The notes under the pieces: model-generated
What the model saw: only the letters and a program-made list of their open reading frames with translations
Databases searched by the model: none
Told to the model about the DNA's origin: nothing
Shown here: piece by piece, positions 24,536-32,823 of the stretch
Layout of the letters: every line of letters starts with the position of its first letter
Position numbering within the stretch: position 1 is the first letter of the stretch
Assembly (NCBI GenBank): GCA_947259245.1
Contig: CAMYLP010000002.1
Span: 13,626 to 58,410, forward strand
Reading direction: 5' to 3'
Source: an uncultured Patescibacteria group bacterium
GTDB lineage: Bacteria; Patescibacteriota; Minisyncoccia; Phycocordibacterales; UBA12088
Length of the DNA stretch: 44,785 nucleotides
Program-made: the position numbers and the translations under genes

Positions 24536-25405
24536 CTATTCAGTTACTTCCCCTTGGTTGAGACCCGCACTCTCATCCGCCTCTGGCTGCAAAAGTTCGA
24601 CCTGATGAACCGTATCTACGAGCACGTACCGTACCGAGTAGCTATTCATCGGGGGAGTTACGTATATGGTGTGGAACGCATCCTCCGGCTCGGATTGTAC
24701 CGCAGCAACATAACCAACTGGATAGGTGGGAAACGTTGTAAGAAGAACCGCGTCACCTACGGTAACGTGTACACTTCGCGGCAGACGCATTTCCATGCTA
24801 CCGGCACCATGACCCTCCAACATAACACTCAGGGTACTTGAACCTGCAAGCAGCGCATTTATGCGCGAACTATGCGACGTAAACAAGTAAACAACAGAGT
24901 GCTCGTCAAGCGCACGCACTACAGTCCCCAAAGCAGCACCATCTGTGGTAGTAACCAACATACTTTCGCGTACGCCTCTGTCAGCGCCGACATCTATCAC
25001 CATGGTGCCGTATGGCTCACGCGCATTGTCGTGTAGGACTGCTGCAGGTATGAGACCGGTTTCCCGTTCAGCACGACCGAGCGCCTTACGCAGACGCTCG
25101 TTATCATCTTTGAGTATCGAAACGCTATAGTTCTCACGGCGAAGCGTTGCAAGCTCCTCTGTAAGTGCCACCCGTTCATCAATAAGGCGGTCGTGCTCGA
25201 TGTCCGCAAGTTTGGAATCTTCGTAGTGTGCATGCACTGCATCACGAACATCCCACAGTGGGGCAGCAGCCGCATGCGCCATGTTCGCAAGAAATGTGGG
25301 TACCTCAAACTGCATCACGACCAACACACAGGCAACACCTGCGGGTACGAGCGGCAAAAAGCGCTTCGTTGTTGTGCTACGTCGTCTCGAGGTTTGGTAG
25401 AGCAT
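24536..25405 (-). CDS. mreC: Rod shape-determining protein MreC
   Basis: 289 residues. One membrane segment (about 17-33) is followed by a coiled coil (about 60-105, LIDERVALTEELATLRRENYS) and the beta-rich MreC domain. The latter has GADRGVRESMLVTTTDGA, a Ser/Thr-rich LTTFPTYPVGYV block and a C-terminal VRYVLVDT strand. It links cytoplasmic MreB to the wall-synthesis enzymes outside the membrane. The ATG at 25405 overlaps the end of mreB by 29 nt, suggesting coupled translation. Confidence 0.95.
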   Translation of the reverse strand: MLYQTSRRRSTTTKRFLPLVPAGVACVLVVMQFEVPTFLANMAHAAAAPLWDVRDAVHAHYEDSKLADIEHDRLIDERVALTEELATLRRENYSVSILKDDNERLRKALGRAERETGLIPAAVLHDNAREPYGTMVIDVGADRGVRESMLVTTTDGAALGTVVRALDEHSVVYLFTSHSSRINALLAGSSTLSVMLEGHGAGSMEMRLPRSVHVTVGDAVLLTTFPTYPVGYVAAVQSEPEDAFHTIYVTPPMNSYSVRYVLVDTVHQVELLQPEADESAGLNQGEVTE

Positions 25406-26438
25406 CTTCGTCTAGCAGTATATCACTGTACTCGTGAAGCTTCTCGGCAATCGTACCTGTGCCGCGCGCGACCGAGGTGAGGGGATCATTTGCAATGTTT
25501 ACAGGAAGCTCTAACATTGTCTGAAGTAGCTCAGGGACACCATGAATGAGTGCACCACCACCGGTAAGGTTGAGGCCAACTCCCATGATGTCAGATACGA
25601 CCGTGGGTGGACTTTCCTCCAGTACCTCACGAATCGCTTCAATGATCGCGTCGACGCTTCCCGCTATGGCGTCACGCACATCCTCGTCAGTGATGACCAC
25701 CTCCTTGGGGAGGCCAGTGACAAGGTCACGACCCCGCACTGGTGCTTCAAGGGGAGCATCCTCTTCAAGCACAGAACATACTGCAAACTTCAGATCCTCC
25801 GCTGTACCCTCACCAATAACTATCTTAAACTCATCCCTCAGGTGTGCGATGATGTCGATGTTCAACCTGTCACCCGCAACGTGTAGGTTCTTTGACCGCA
25901 CAAGACCGTTCAGTGCAATAACCGCAATGTCGGTCGTACCGCCGCCAATGTCGACGATCATACTTGCGCGCGGTTCATGTATTGGTAGTCGCATTCCGAT
26001 AGCAGCGGCAATCGGTTCTTCAACAATATACACTTCACGGGCGCCAGCGTTTTTTGCCGCGTCCCTCACAGCACGTGACTCAACGTTGGTTATACCGGAC
26101 GGAACACCGATGACAACACGCGGCCCAATGAGCGCGCGGGTACCCGCTTGTGCCTTGCGCAGAAAGTACGAGAGCATCTCTTCGGTTACCTCAAAATCAG
26201 AAACAACACCGTTCACAAGAGGGCGTACGGCACGTATGTGTTGCGGAGTACGACCAAGCATCTCTTTGGCCTGCCTACCAACCGCCACCACCTGACCGGT
26301 CTTTAAGTTTAGCGCTACAACCGAAGGCTCATTGATTATGATGCCCTTGCCACGTAGGTACACCAAGCTGTTCGCCGTACCAAGGTCTATACCAATGTCA
26401 TTGCTAAACGGTTGTACGAATGTAGAAAAAAGTGTCAT
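25377..26438 (-). CDS. mreB: Rod shape-determining protein MreB (actin homologue)
   Basis: 353 residues. It forms membrane-associated filaments that guide lateral wall synthesis. The actin-fold phosphate loops are clear: phosphate 1 is IGIDLGTANSLVYL and phosphate 2 is MIVDIGGGTTDIAVI; the adenosine motif is NLTGGGALIHGVPELL. An N-terminal PFSNDIGID precedes them. The start at MTLFSTFVQPFSND is chosen because upstream residues overlap the end of proS and are arginine-rich, unlike the family. It is preceded by a GGTGGAAG sequence 4 nt before the ATG. Its presence suggests a rod-shaped cell. Confidence 0.96.
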   Translation of the reverse strand: MTLFSTFVQPFSNDIGIDLGTANSLVYLRGKGIIINEPSVVALNLKTGQVVAVGRQAKEMLGRTPQHIRAVRPLVNGVVSDFEVTEEMLSYFLRKAQAGTRALIGPRVVIGVPSGITNVESRAVRDAAKNAGAREVYIVEEPIAAAIGMRLPIHEPRASMIVDIGGGTTDIAVIALNGLVRSKNLHVAGDRLNIDIIAHLRDEFKIVIGEGTAEDLKFAVCSVLEEDAPLEAPVRGRDLVTGLPKEVVITDEDVRDAIAGSVDAIIEAIREVLEESPPTVVSDIMGVGLNLTGGGALIHGVPELLQTMLELPVNIANDPLTSVARGTGTIAEKLHEYSDILLDEDALPNLETT

Positions 26439-26457
26439 GGTCTTCCACCAGCGGTCG

Positions 26458-27705
26458 TTATGAAAGCTCCTCGAGCAGCTGTTCCTCCGTCTGCATCTGG
26501 ACCTCTCCAGAGGACCGAAGCGAAACCTCATACGTACCAGACTCTATCGTCTTGTCGCTTATCACAACGCGGACTGGCAGACCCATGAGATCTGCGTCGG
26601 CAAACTTCTCACCCGGACGAAGCGGGCGTTCGTCGTAGAGTGTATCGACTCCTGTCGCCCTCAACGTCGCGTGCAGGGCGTCAGCACTAGAGACAACACG
26701 TTCGCCATCACCCAAGCGGACAATGTGTACAGCAAATGGTGCCACCTCGCGCGGCCAGACAAGTCCCTTGCTATCAGACAGCACCTCAGCCACCGTGCCA
26801 AGTACTCTGCTAGGACCGATACCGTATGAACCCATTATGACCGGTTGCTCTTGTCCCTGTTCGTCCTTATATGTCAACCCAAGCGCGTCGGAGAACTTGC
26901 TGCCGAGTTTGAATATGTTCCCTACTTCTATCGCCCTATGTTCTACCAGATCCTCTCGTTGTAGATCCAGGTCTGTCAGCACGTCATCATTTAATACTTC
27001 CTTATTGACTGCAACACTGCGTTGTTTATCAACATAGATCGTGTCCTCGCCTGCATCTGATATGGTTTGAAATTCGTGGCTGTATTTACTAAACGAACCA
27101 CCGCTTGCGAACGTTTTGTATGTGGATGCACCGAGTCCTACACGCTCAAAAATTCGGAGGTATGCGTCAGAAGCTTCATTGTAGAATTCTTCAAGCCCGG
27201 CGGTATCACGATTGAACGAGTAGAGATCCTTCATCGGGAATTCCCGCGTGCGCATGATACCACTCTTTGCACGCAACTCATTTCTAAACTTTGTCTGTAT
27301 TTGGTAGACGTAGCGCGGAAGATCACGGTACGAACTAATGTGTTCACGCATCATTCGCGTAATTGGCTCTTCATGTGTAAACCCGAGGCCCAGGTCCGTG
27401 TCATTCTTCAGTTTCGTTTTGAACCACACATCCACATCCCCACTATCCCACCGTCCTGTGGCCTCCCACACGGCCTTATCTTGGAGTGCCGAACAAAGTA
27501 TCTCCGTGCCACCGAGTGAATTCATCTCTTCACGAATGATGGTGTTGATGCGTTCGAGAACCCGTAACCCGAGCGGGAGAAACGTATAGACGCCAGCAAG
27601 TTCTTTATGTAGAAAACCGGCACGAATCAGGAGCTGTGCATTGTTCGATACCTCGTCAGAGGGTGCGTGTTTACGTGTTCTCGTGAAGAGCTGTGATTGA
27701 CGCAT
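26458..27705 (-). CDS. proS: Prolyl-tRNA synthetase, short form without the editing insertion
   Basis: 415 residues. The class II core is complete: LRVLERINTIIREEMNSLGG, motif 2 around TKFRNELRAKSGIMRTREFPMKDLYSF, and motif 3 in IMGSYGIGPSRVLGTVAE. The C-terminal anticodon-binding domain starts near VHIVRLGDG. Bacterial ProS normally has about 570 residues because a 180-residue YbaK-like editing domain sits between motifs 2 and 3. Here motif 2 is followed by only about 120 residues, so the domain is missing. Such short forms are known from alphaproteobacteria and from Patescibacteria. A TACAAT lies 20 nt before the start. The mreB gene follows 19 nt downstream. Confidence 0.95.
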   Translation of the reverse strand: MRQSQLFTRTRKHAPSDEVSNNAQLLIRAGFLHKELAGVYTFLPLGLRVLERINTIIREEMNSLGGTEILCSALQDKAVWEATGRWDSGDVDVWFKTKLKNDTDLGLGFTHEEPITRMMREHISSYRDLPRYVYQIQTKFRNELRAKSGIMRTREFPMKDLYSFNRDTAGLEEFYNEASDAYLRIFERVGLGASTYKTFASGGSFSKYSHEFQTISDAGEDTIYVDKQRSVAVNKEVLNDDVLTDLDLQREDLVEHRAIEVGNIFKLGSKFSDALGLTYKDEQGQEQPVIMGSYGIGPSRVLGTVAEVLSDSKGLVWPREVAPFAVHIVRLGDGERVVSSADALHATLRATGVDTLYDERPLRPGEKFADADLMGLPVRVVISDKTIESGTYEVSLRSSGEVQMQTEEQLLEELS

Positions 27706-27725
27706 AGTAGCACAATCGTACTGCA

Positions 27726-27731
27726 ATTGTA
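27726..27731 (-). promoter_or_regulatory. -10 element upstream of proS
   Basis: Minus-strand TACAAT ends 20 nt before the ATG at 27705, within the 56-nt gap after rseP. It suggests that proS-mreBCD-mrdA can be transcribed separately from frr-rseP. Confidence 0.35.
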
Positions 27732-27761
27732 CGGTATGGTCAAAAAAGACAACAAGGTGTC

Positions 27762-28871
27762 CTAATCAAAAATGTTAATGACGTCGTTCACCGTAATCAG
27801 AAACATGAGAGAGAGGAGGAAAATAAAGCCAATCTGGTTCACGCGCGTCGCTATGATCGGCCGTATTGGGCGACGAATTATCGATTCGATAATGACGAAC
27901 ACAAGTCTGCCTCCATCCAGTGCAGGTATTGGGAGAAGATTAATAACGGCGAGGTTCAATGAGATAAACGCCGTGAATATCAACAGCCAGGACATGCCGA
28001 GTGATGCCATATCACCCACGAGTCCAACAATCCCAACGGGGCCTGCTACCTGGGAGTAGTCCGCATCACCCTGAACTGCATCAACAAGTAGACCCCCCAG
28101 ACCTTGAGTAATGAGGATAAGCGAGATGTATGTCCGCGCGAACGCCTGATGTGCCGCGGATAGAAATGAATGACGTTCCATGACAATAAGGTCCATGCTG
28201 AAGCCGGCAGCCGCGCGTTCAGGGTGCTGTTCGTTGACGCCTATTTCCGGGATGACTGTTACGGTCATTGGATCACCACCCCGCACAATATCCATCGAAA
28301 GCTCCTCATCAGGTCGCTCACTTATGAATGTAGATAGTCCACTTGGAAGCAGGGTTTCCCCATACCCCACGAAGTCGTCCGACGATCTGATACCAGTAAT
28401 GACATCTCCTTCAGTGAGCACTTGGTCAGCAGGTGAATTTGGAACGATGTACTGGACCATCAGTGATGCCTCATGCAGTCGTTCGGTCTCAGTCTCACTG
28501 ATGGATGCGGGTACACCAAACATGTAGACAAGCGTGTAGAGCACGAATGCAAGCAGCACATTCATGGCAACTCCTGCTATCAAGACGGCGGCCTGAACTA
28601 GGCGCGGCTTGTTGACGAAGCTACGTTCGCTATCAGGGTCCTCTGACTGATCTTCCGTGGGGTCCTCACCCCATATCCTTACAAAACCACCTATCGGCAG
28701 CCAGTTGAACGTGTATTCTGTCTCACCCACTTTTTTTCCAAACGCCTTGGGCGGAAACCCGATACCAAACTCATCTACACGTATTCCAAACCACTTTGCG
28801 ACGACAAAGTGACCAAACTCATGAACAAGTATGAGTACAAATAGTACGACAAGAAATAGTACGATGGTCAT
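27762..28871 (-). CDS. rseP: Site-2 protease family zinc metalloprotease (RseP/RIP)
   Basis: 369 residues. An intramembrane protease with zinc motif H17-E18-x-x-H21 in the first membrane segment and the third ligand Asp in ALDGGR near residue 320. One PDZ-like domain lies between them (about 120-200), which is the reduced form compared with E. coli RseP, which has two. Conserved FGIGFPPKAFGKKVGETEY and GGFVRIWGEDP follow the first helix. It cleaves membrane-bound regulators or signal-peptide remnants. It starts 12 nt after the frr stop. Confidence 0.94.
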   Translation of the reverse strand: MTIVLFLVVLFVLILVHEFGHFVVAKWFGIRVDEFGIGFPPKAFGKKVGETEYTFNWLPIGGFVRIWGEDPTEDQSEDPDSERSFVNKPRLVQAAVLIAGVAMNVLLAFVLYTLVYMFGVPASISETETERLHEASLMVQYIVPNSPADQVLTEGDVITGIRSSDDFVGYGETLLPSGLSTFISERPDEELSMDIVRGGDPMTVTVIPEIGVNEQHPERAAAGFSMDLIVMERHSFLSAAHQAFARTYISLILITQGLGGLLVDAVQGDADYSQVAGPVGIVGLVGDMASLGMSWLLIFTAFISLNLAVINLLPIPALDGGRLVFVIIESIIRRPIRPIIATRVNQIGFIFLLSLMFLITVNDVINIFD

Positions 28872-28883
28872 GTACGTGTGGGG

Positions 28884-29432
28884 CTATGCCTGAAGTTCCT
28901 GCTCTTTCTTCTTCGCGAGCTGCTCAAGCTCATCATTGACTTCCTTTACGATCGCTTCCATTGATTCTTTCGCCGAAAACTTTTCATCTTCGCTTAGTTC
29001 CTTATTCTTTTCCTGTTTCTGGATACCTTGCCACGTCTCATCGCGGGCAATACGGACCGCTGTACGTGCGTCTTCAAGTTTTGACCGAGTGAGTTTCGTC
29101 AACTGTTCGCGCCGTTCGCTTGTCAGCTCAGGAAACGAAATACGCACACCCTTTTCATCAGTACTGATAGAGGCGCCTAGGTCGGCTTCGCTGACGGCGG
29201 TTTCAATAGCTTTAACCTGCCCAAGATCCCACGCGGACACGCGCAGCGTCCGTGCGTCTTCTGCTGTGATACCACCTACCTGGTTTAGCGGTACCAGACT
29301 GCCGTAGGATTCAACACGGATACTATCGAGCAGCGCCGGAGCTGCACGACCGGTGCGTATGGCCGCAAGTTCAGTCTTATAGTGCTGCGTGGCAGAGGCA
29401 AGAGCTTCTTTAAGTGAAGTAAAATCGTACAT
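28884..29432 (-). CDS. frr: Ribosome recycling factor
   Basis: 182 residues. With EF-G it splits post-termination ribosomes. The three-helix bundle and hinge are recognisable: LATQ-type N-terminus, LAAIRTGRAAPALLDSIRVESYGSLVPLNQVG, and the C-terminal SERREQLTKLTRSKLEDARTAVRIARDE block. The start at MYDFTSLKEA fits the family length; earlier ATGs would add unrelated residues. The promoter TGC-TACAAT lies 24 nt upstream. It is the first gene of the frr-rseP unit. Confidence 0.96.
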   Translation of the reverse strand: MYDFTSLKEALASATQHYKTELAAIRTGRAAPALLDSIRVESYGSLVPLNQVGGITAEDARTLRVSAWDLGQVKAIETAVSEADLGASISTDEKGVRISFPELTSERREQLTKLTRSKLEDARTAVRIARDETWQGIQKQEKNKELSEDEKFSAKESMEAIVKEVNDELEQLAKKKEQELQA

Positions 29433-29456
29433 AGATGTTTGGTAACGTAGAATCGC

Positions 29457-29465
29457 ATTGTAGCA
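29457..29465 (-). promoter_or_regulatory. Extended -10 promoter of frr-rseP
   Basis: Minus-strand TGC-TACAAT ends 24 nt before the ATG at 29432. Confidence 0.45.
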
Positions 29466-29509
29466 GAAACTGGTAACAGCGTGAAGCAACGTCACCACCT
29501 GCGCCGGGC

Positions 29510-29533
29510 AAAAAAAAGCCACACAACGTGTGG
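29510..29533 (-). terminator. Rho-independent terminator upstream of frr
   Basis: Minus-strand CCACAC-GTT-GTGTGG is followed by a C and eight T residues. It is about 65 nt beyond the stop of the 35-residue gene and ends the unit that lies upstream of frr. Confidence 0.85.
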
Positions 29534-29597
29534 TACTGAACAACCCTGCCCCGTGAAGTGCACGTGAGTATGCTTGTATGATGGTGTTTACCCGCTA

Positions 29598-29705
29598 CTA
29601 CAGTGATGCTACGACCCCTGCAGCGACAAGCGCTATCGTCGCCAACAGAATCGATAGTCGCAGGGCATCACGAGCGAGTCGTTCAGTTGCCATACGCGAC
29701 TTCAT
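29598..29705 (-). CDS. Very small single-pass membrane protein
   Basis: 35 residues starting MKSRMATERLARDALRLSILL. A basic, helical N-terminal third is followed by one hydrophobic segment of about 19 residues (LSILLATIALVAAGVVASL) that runs to the C-terminus. This is a typical tail-anchored small membrane protein layout. A good terminator with eight T residues lies 65 nt downstream on the same strand and otherwise has no gene close in front of it. A weak promoter (GAGACA, 17 bp, TACACT) lies upstream. No Shine-Dalgarno sequence is seen, and it could be a chance frame. Confidence 0.45.
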   Translation of the reverse strand: MKSRMATERLARDALRLSILLATIALVAAGVVASL

Positions 29706-29838
29706 TACTGCTACTTACTGCTAATACGTACAGTGTATCTCAGCAACCAAAGTTTGTCTCTTGCGTCAAGCCCAGCTCGTGGTGGATTGTGTGGACAGCA
29801 TGTTGAAAACGTACATGTTCTCACGTACTCCAGACCCG

Positions 29839-30027
29839 TCAGAGTACAGATGTATATAGACGCAGTACCTTGGGTATAACGATTGCCAGGCCGAGTAAAG
29901 GCAATACAACCATAAGGAGTGACGCTACAAGAAACATCATAAAGTACCTCCGAGTCCGTTCCACCGACTGCAAGATCGCATCAAGCTTTCTCTCAAGTGT
30001 GTCTATTCTCTTTTCAATGTCATCCAT
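29839..30027 (-). CDS. Small coiled-coil and membrane-anchor protein
   Basis: 62 residues starting MDDIEKRIDTLERKLDAILQSVERTRRYF. The first half is an amphipathic helix with heptad-like spacing, likely a coiled coil. The second half is one long hydrophobic segment (FLVASLLMVVLPLLGLAIVIPKVL) with a short tail. This helix-plus-anchor layout is frequent in Patescibacteria genomes but has no known role. The start is 22 nt after the stop of the delta-prime-like gene. A longer frame that begins inside that gene was rejected. Confidence 0.72.
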   Translation of the reverse strand: MDDIEKRIDTLERKLDAILQSVERTRRYFMMFLVASLLMVVLPLLGLAIVIPKVLRLYTSVL

Positions 30028-30049
30028 GATGTACGGTCTCCGTGAGCGT

Positions 30050-30682
30050 CTAGAGCGTGACTGTGAGATGTTCAAGCAGCATTTTCAATGAACTGCTTGC
30101 GTCACCAACGTACTTACGGACGTAAGCCACCTCTACCAATGCCTTCCTAGATTCTCGAGTGTCTCTCTCATAGAGTTCGAGCTCTAGGGCATCACACAAC
30201 TTCCTTGCAGCCACGCGGTCACCTTCCTTTACCATGTGTGCGATGCTCTTACTCCGTGCTGGCGGATCGAGCGCCAGAAACCCTCTTCCCTCTGTGGAAG
30301 CACGTAGCGTCTGAAGCTTCGGCAAATGTGCAAGACGAGAGCGAACGGTTGAGAGTAGTATACGTGCCGTTGGTACAACAAGAATGATCGACGTGTCCGG
30401 TGCCGGTTCTTCCAAAAGTTTTAAGAGCGCGTTTTGTGCAGCGTGAGAAATTCGTTCAAAGGTAAGCACGAATGTCTGGTGTGAGCCCAGAGGTGTCTGC
30501 CCTGCTCGTCTCTTCAACTCTCGCGCATCTTCCACGGTAAAACTGTCTACACTGTGTACAAGGTAGTCAGGGTTGCCGATGGTATGTATGTTGAAAACGT
30601 CGCTCGAGTATTCAGCAGCAGCGGAGAGACCTTCTGCAAGCGGACCTTCAATCAGGATGGCATGATGCTCTATTGGTCTCAT
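30050..30682 (-). CDS. holB: DNA polymerase III delta-prime-like clamp-loader subunit
   Basis: 210 residues. The block SHAAQNALLKLLEEPAPDTSIILV followed by TVRSRL is the sensor 1/SRC region typical of DnaX and delta prime. The N-terminal part lacks a usable P-loop: where GPxGxGK would be expected it reads IEGPLAEGL, as in the ATPase-inactive delta prime. No zinc-binding cysteines are present. The protein is shorter than the 330 residues of E. coli HolB and seems to lack most of domain III. The start at MRPIEHHAIL is chosen because TACTAT ends 7 nt before it. Confidence 0.85.
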   Translation of the reverse strand: MRPIEHHAILIEGPLAEGLSAAAEYSSDVFNIHTIGNPDYLVHSVDSFTVEDARELKRRAGQTPLGSHQTFVLTFERISHAAQNALLKLLEEPAPDTSIILVVPTARILLSTVRSRLAHLPKLQTLRASTEGRGFLALDPPARSKSIAHMVKEGDRVAARKLCDALELELYERDTRESRKALVEVAYVRKYVGDASSSLKMLLEHLTVTL

Positions 30683-30689
30683 GACGTAC

Positions 30690-30695
30690 ATAGTA
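30690..30695 (-). promoter_or_regulatory. -10 giving a leaderless transcript (delta-prime-like gene)
   Basis: Minus-strand TACTAT ends 7 nt before the ATG at 30682; the same hexamer and spacing recur before rplU. Confidence 0.45.
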
Positions 30696-30801
30696 CCGTA
30701 GAATGCAACGACCATACAGCTCAGTACACTAGCGTTGGTAGTGGATTCGTTCTATACACATGCTATCCCCTCTCACATGGAAATGCACGTCTCGCAGATG
30801 A

Positions 30802-30810
30802 TGGTACAAT
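30802..30810 (+). promoter_or_regulatory. Extended -10 giving a leaderless transcript (dnaB-recR)
   Basis: TGG-TACAAT ends 8 nt before the ATG at 30819. Confidence 0.5.
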
Positions 30811-30818
30811 ACGTATCC

Positions 30819-32204
30819 ATGAGTGATAGTCCTACTGGTACACGTGTGCCGCCTCAAGCCATCGACGCAGAAAAAGCACTACTCGGAGCTATCATGCTTA
30901 AAAGTGATTGCATGTACGATATTTCAGACATGCTTTCTGTAGACAAGTTTTATGTAGAAAAACACCGCATCATATACAAGTCGATGCGAGAGCTGTTCAT
31001 AAAAAGTGATCCAATAGACATTCTCTCAGTGTCTGCACGGCTGAAAGCAAACAAGGACCTTGAACGAGCCGGGGGCGAAAGCTATCTTGCAGAGCTTGTT
31101 AATACAGTCCCTGCAACGGCAAATGCGCATCACTACGCAGACCTTGTGCAGAAAAGTGCAACTTTGCGCGGTCTTATAGATGCAGCAGAATTCATCGCAG
31201 AACTTGGTTTTGACGAAAGCAGTGATCTTGAAGAAGTACTGGAAGCTGCAGAAAAACGTATGTACGAGGTTACCGATGCGCCGACACTACACAAGTTTGT
31301 TTCCATGCAGGAGTCGCTGGGCGAGGCGTGGGAACGTATCGATCACCTGCACAAGTCTGGAGACGAACTTCGCGGGGTGCCTACCGGATTCAAAGATCTC
31401 GACAAACTACTTGCGGGTTTCCAGCCGTCGGACCTTATCATTCTTGCGGCAAGACCTTCGATGGGAAAGACGGCACTCGCACTCGATATCGCACGTCAAA
31501 CAGCAATACAGCACAATACGCCAGTCGGGATATTTTCACTCGAAATGAGCAGTCAGCAACTCGTTGACCGCATGCTCGCGGCTGAAGCGCGCGTCGATGC
31601 ATGGAAGTTGCGTACCGGAAAGCTAACGACAGATAAGGAGTTTGAACAGGTGCGTGAAGCCATAGACCACCTCTCCACTGCACCCATGTACATTGATGAC
31701 AAGCCCGCAAATAATATCCTTGCCATGCGTTCTGTTGCGCGACGCCTCAAGAGAGAGCACGGGCTTGGGCTCATTATTGTTGACTACTTGCAAATGATGG
31801 CACCGGCGGGTAAGCATGCTGCGGACTCCCTCGTTCAGCAAGTGACCGAAATATCACGATCGCTGAAGTCGCTCGCACGAGAGCTGGAAGTTCCCGTCCT
31901 TGCCCTGTCCCAACTCTCACGTGCGATTGAACAACGTCGCGGCACGCCACGGCTCTCTGACCTACGGGACTCTGGTTCAATTGAACAGGACGCTGATGTC
32001 GTAATGTTCATTCACCGTGATGATAAGATGAACGATAATTCGGATAGACCAAATATAGCGGAGATAATGGTTGAAAAACACAGAAATGGACCGGTCGGCA
32101 AGATAGAGCTGTACTTTGATGACAAGAAGACTTCGTTCTTGAGCATAGAAAAATCAAGTTTTGCTGCACTGGAAACCTCAAGCACTGGAGAAGACGAATG
32201 GTAG
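30819..32204 (+). CDS. dnaB: Replicative DNA helicase
   Basis: 461 residues. A ring helicase that unwinds DNA at the fork. The N-terminal domain (PPQAIDAEKALLGAIM) is followed by the RecA-like motor. Walker A is ARPSMGKTA with K217, Walker B is GLIIVDYLQMM, and motif H4 includes LSQLSRAIEQR and LSDLRDSGSIEQDADVVMF. No intein interrupts it. The start at MSDSPTGTRVPPQ is chosen because the -10 ends 8 nt before it; upstream ATGs in frame lie ahead of the promoter. The stop overlaps the start of recR (ATGGTAG). Confidence 0.97.
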   Translation: MSDSPTGTRVPPQAIDAEKALLGAIMLKSDCMYDISDMLSVDKFYVEKHRIIYKSMRELFIKSDPIDILSVSARLKANKDLERAGGESYLAELVNTVPATANAHHYADLVQKSATLRGLIDAAEFIAELGFDESSDLEEVLEAAEKRMYEVTDAPTLHKFVSMQESLGEAWERIDHLHKSGDELRGVPTGFKDLDKLLAGFQPSDLIILAARPSMGKTALALDIARQTAIQHNTPVGIFSLEMSSQQLVDRMLAAEARVDAWKLRTGKLTTDKEFEQVREAIDHLSTAPMYIDDKPANNILAMRSVARRLKREHGLGLIIVDYLQMMAPAGKHAADSLVQQVTEISRSLKSLARELEVPVLALSQLSRAIEQRRGTPRLSDLRDSGSIEQDADVVMFIHRDDKMNDNSDRPNIAEIMVEKHRNGPVGKIELYFDDKKTSFLSIEKSSFAALETSSTGEDEW

Positions 32205-32821
32205 GGCCTGTGAGTGACGTTCTGAACAATCTGACGGAGCTCTTGCGCGAACTACCTGGCATCGGCCCGCGCCAAGCTCGTCGTTTAGCGCACTGGTTCG
32301 TACGTAAAGATAAACGCTGGGTCGACAAGTACTGCACCACGCTTATCTCTGCGCAAAAATCAGTCTTTACATGTAGTAAATGCCAGCGGCTGTTTCAAGG
32401 TTCACCCAACGTGAAGGAATGCGCGCTGTGTGCTGATAGTCAGCGCGACAGCACACTACTCATGCTTGTAGAAAAGGACGTTGACCTGGAAAATATAGAG
32501 CGAACTGGAACATACACTGGGAAGTATTTCATACTCGGTGGTACCACCAGCTTGTTGGACAAGGATCCGGAGAAGCGCATCCGTATTAGTACCCTGCTGG
32601 AAAGACTAGCGGAGGACCTGGACCTACGTGAGGTCATATTTGCACTGAGTGCGACAACCGAAGGCGAGGACACCGCTGCGTACGTCAAACAACGTATTGA
32701 AGCGACTGGACGGCAACCAGCGCTTGTGCTTTCGGAACTCGGCAGGGGTTTGTCAACTGGAACTGAGTTAGAGTATGTCGACACCGAAACAATGAAGAAT
32801 GCACTCAGCGGACGACACTGA
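32198..32821 (+). CDS. recR: Recombination protein RecR
   Basis: 207 residues. It acts with RecO (and RecF) in loading RecA at gaps. It has an N-terminal helix-hairpin-helix (LPGIGPRQARRL), a four-cysteine zinc finger (C59, C62, C75, C78), and a Toprim domain containing LMLVEKDVDLENIERTGTYTGKYFILGG. The C-terminal block (LSELGRGLSTGTELEYVDTETMKNAL) is the Walker B-like end typical of RecR. It overlaps dnaB by 7 nt, so it depends on that promoter. RecO and RecF are not in the window. Confidence 0.96.
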   Translation: MVGPVSDVLNNLTELLRELPGIGPRQARRLAHWFVRKDKRWVDKYCTTLISAQKSVFTCSKCQRLFQGSPNVKECALCADSQRDSTLLMLVEKDVDLENIERTGTYTGKYFILGGTTSLLDKDPEKRIRISTLLERLAEDLDLREVIFALSATTEGEDTAAYVKQRIEATGRQPALVLSELGRGLSTGTELEYVDTETMKNALSGRH

Positions 32822-32823
32822 TG

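Noticed and set aside
25546-26295. Plus-strand frame of 249 codons opposite mreB
   Set aside because: A Ser/Thr/Arg-rich antisense shadow of a well-conserved gene.
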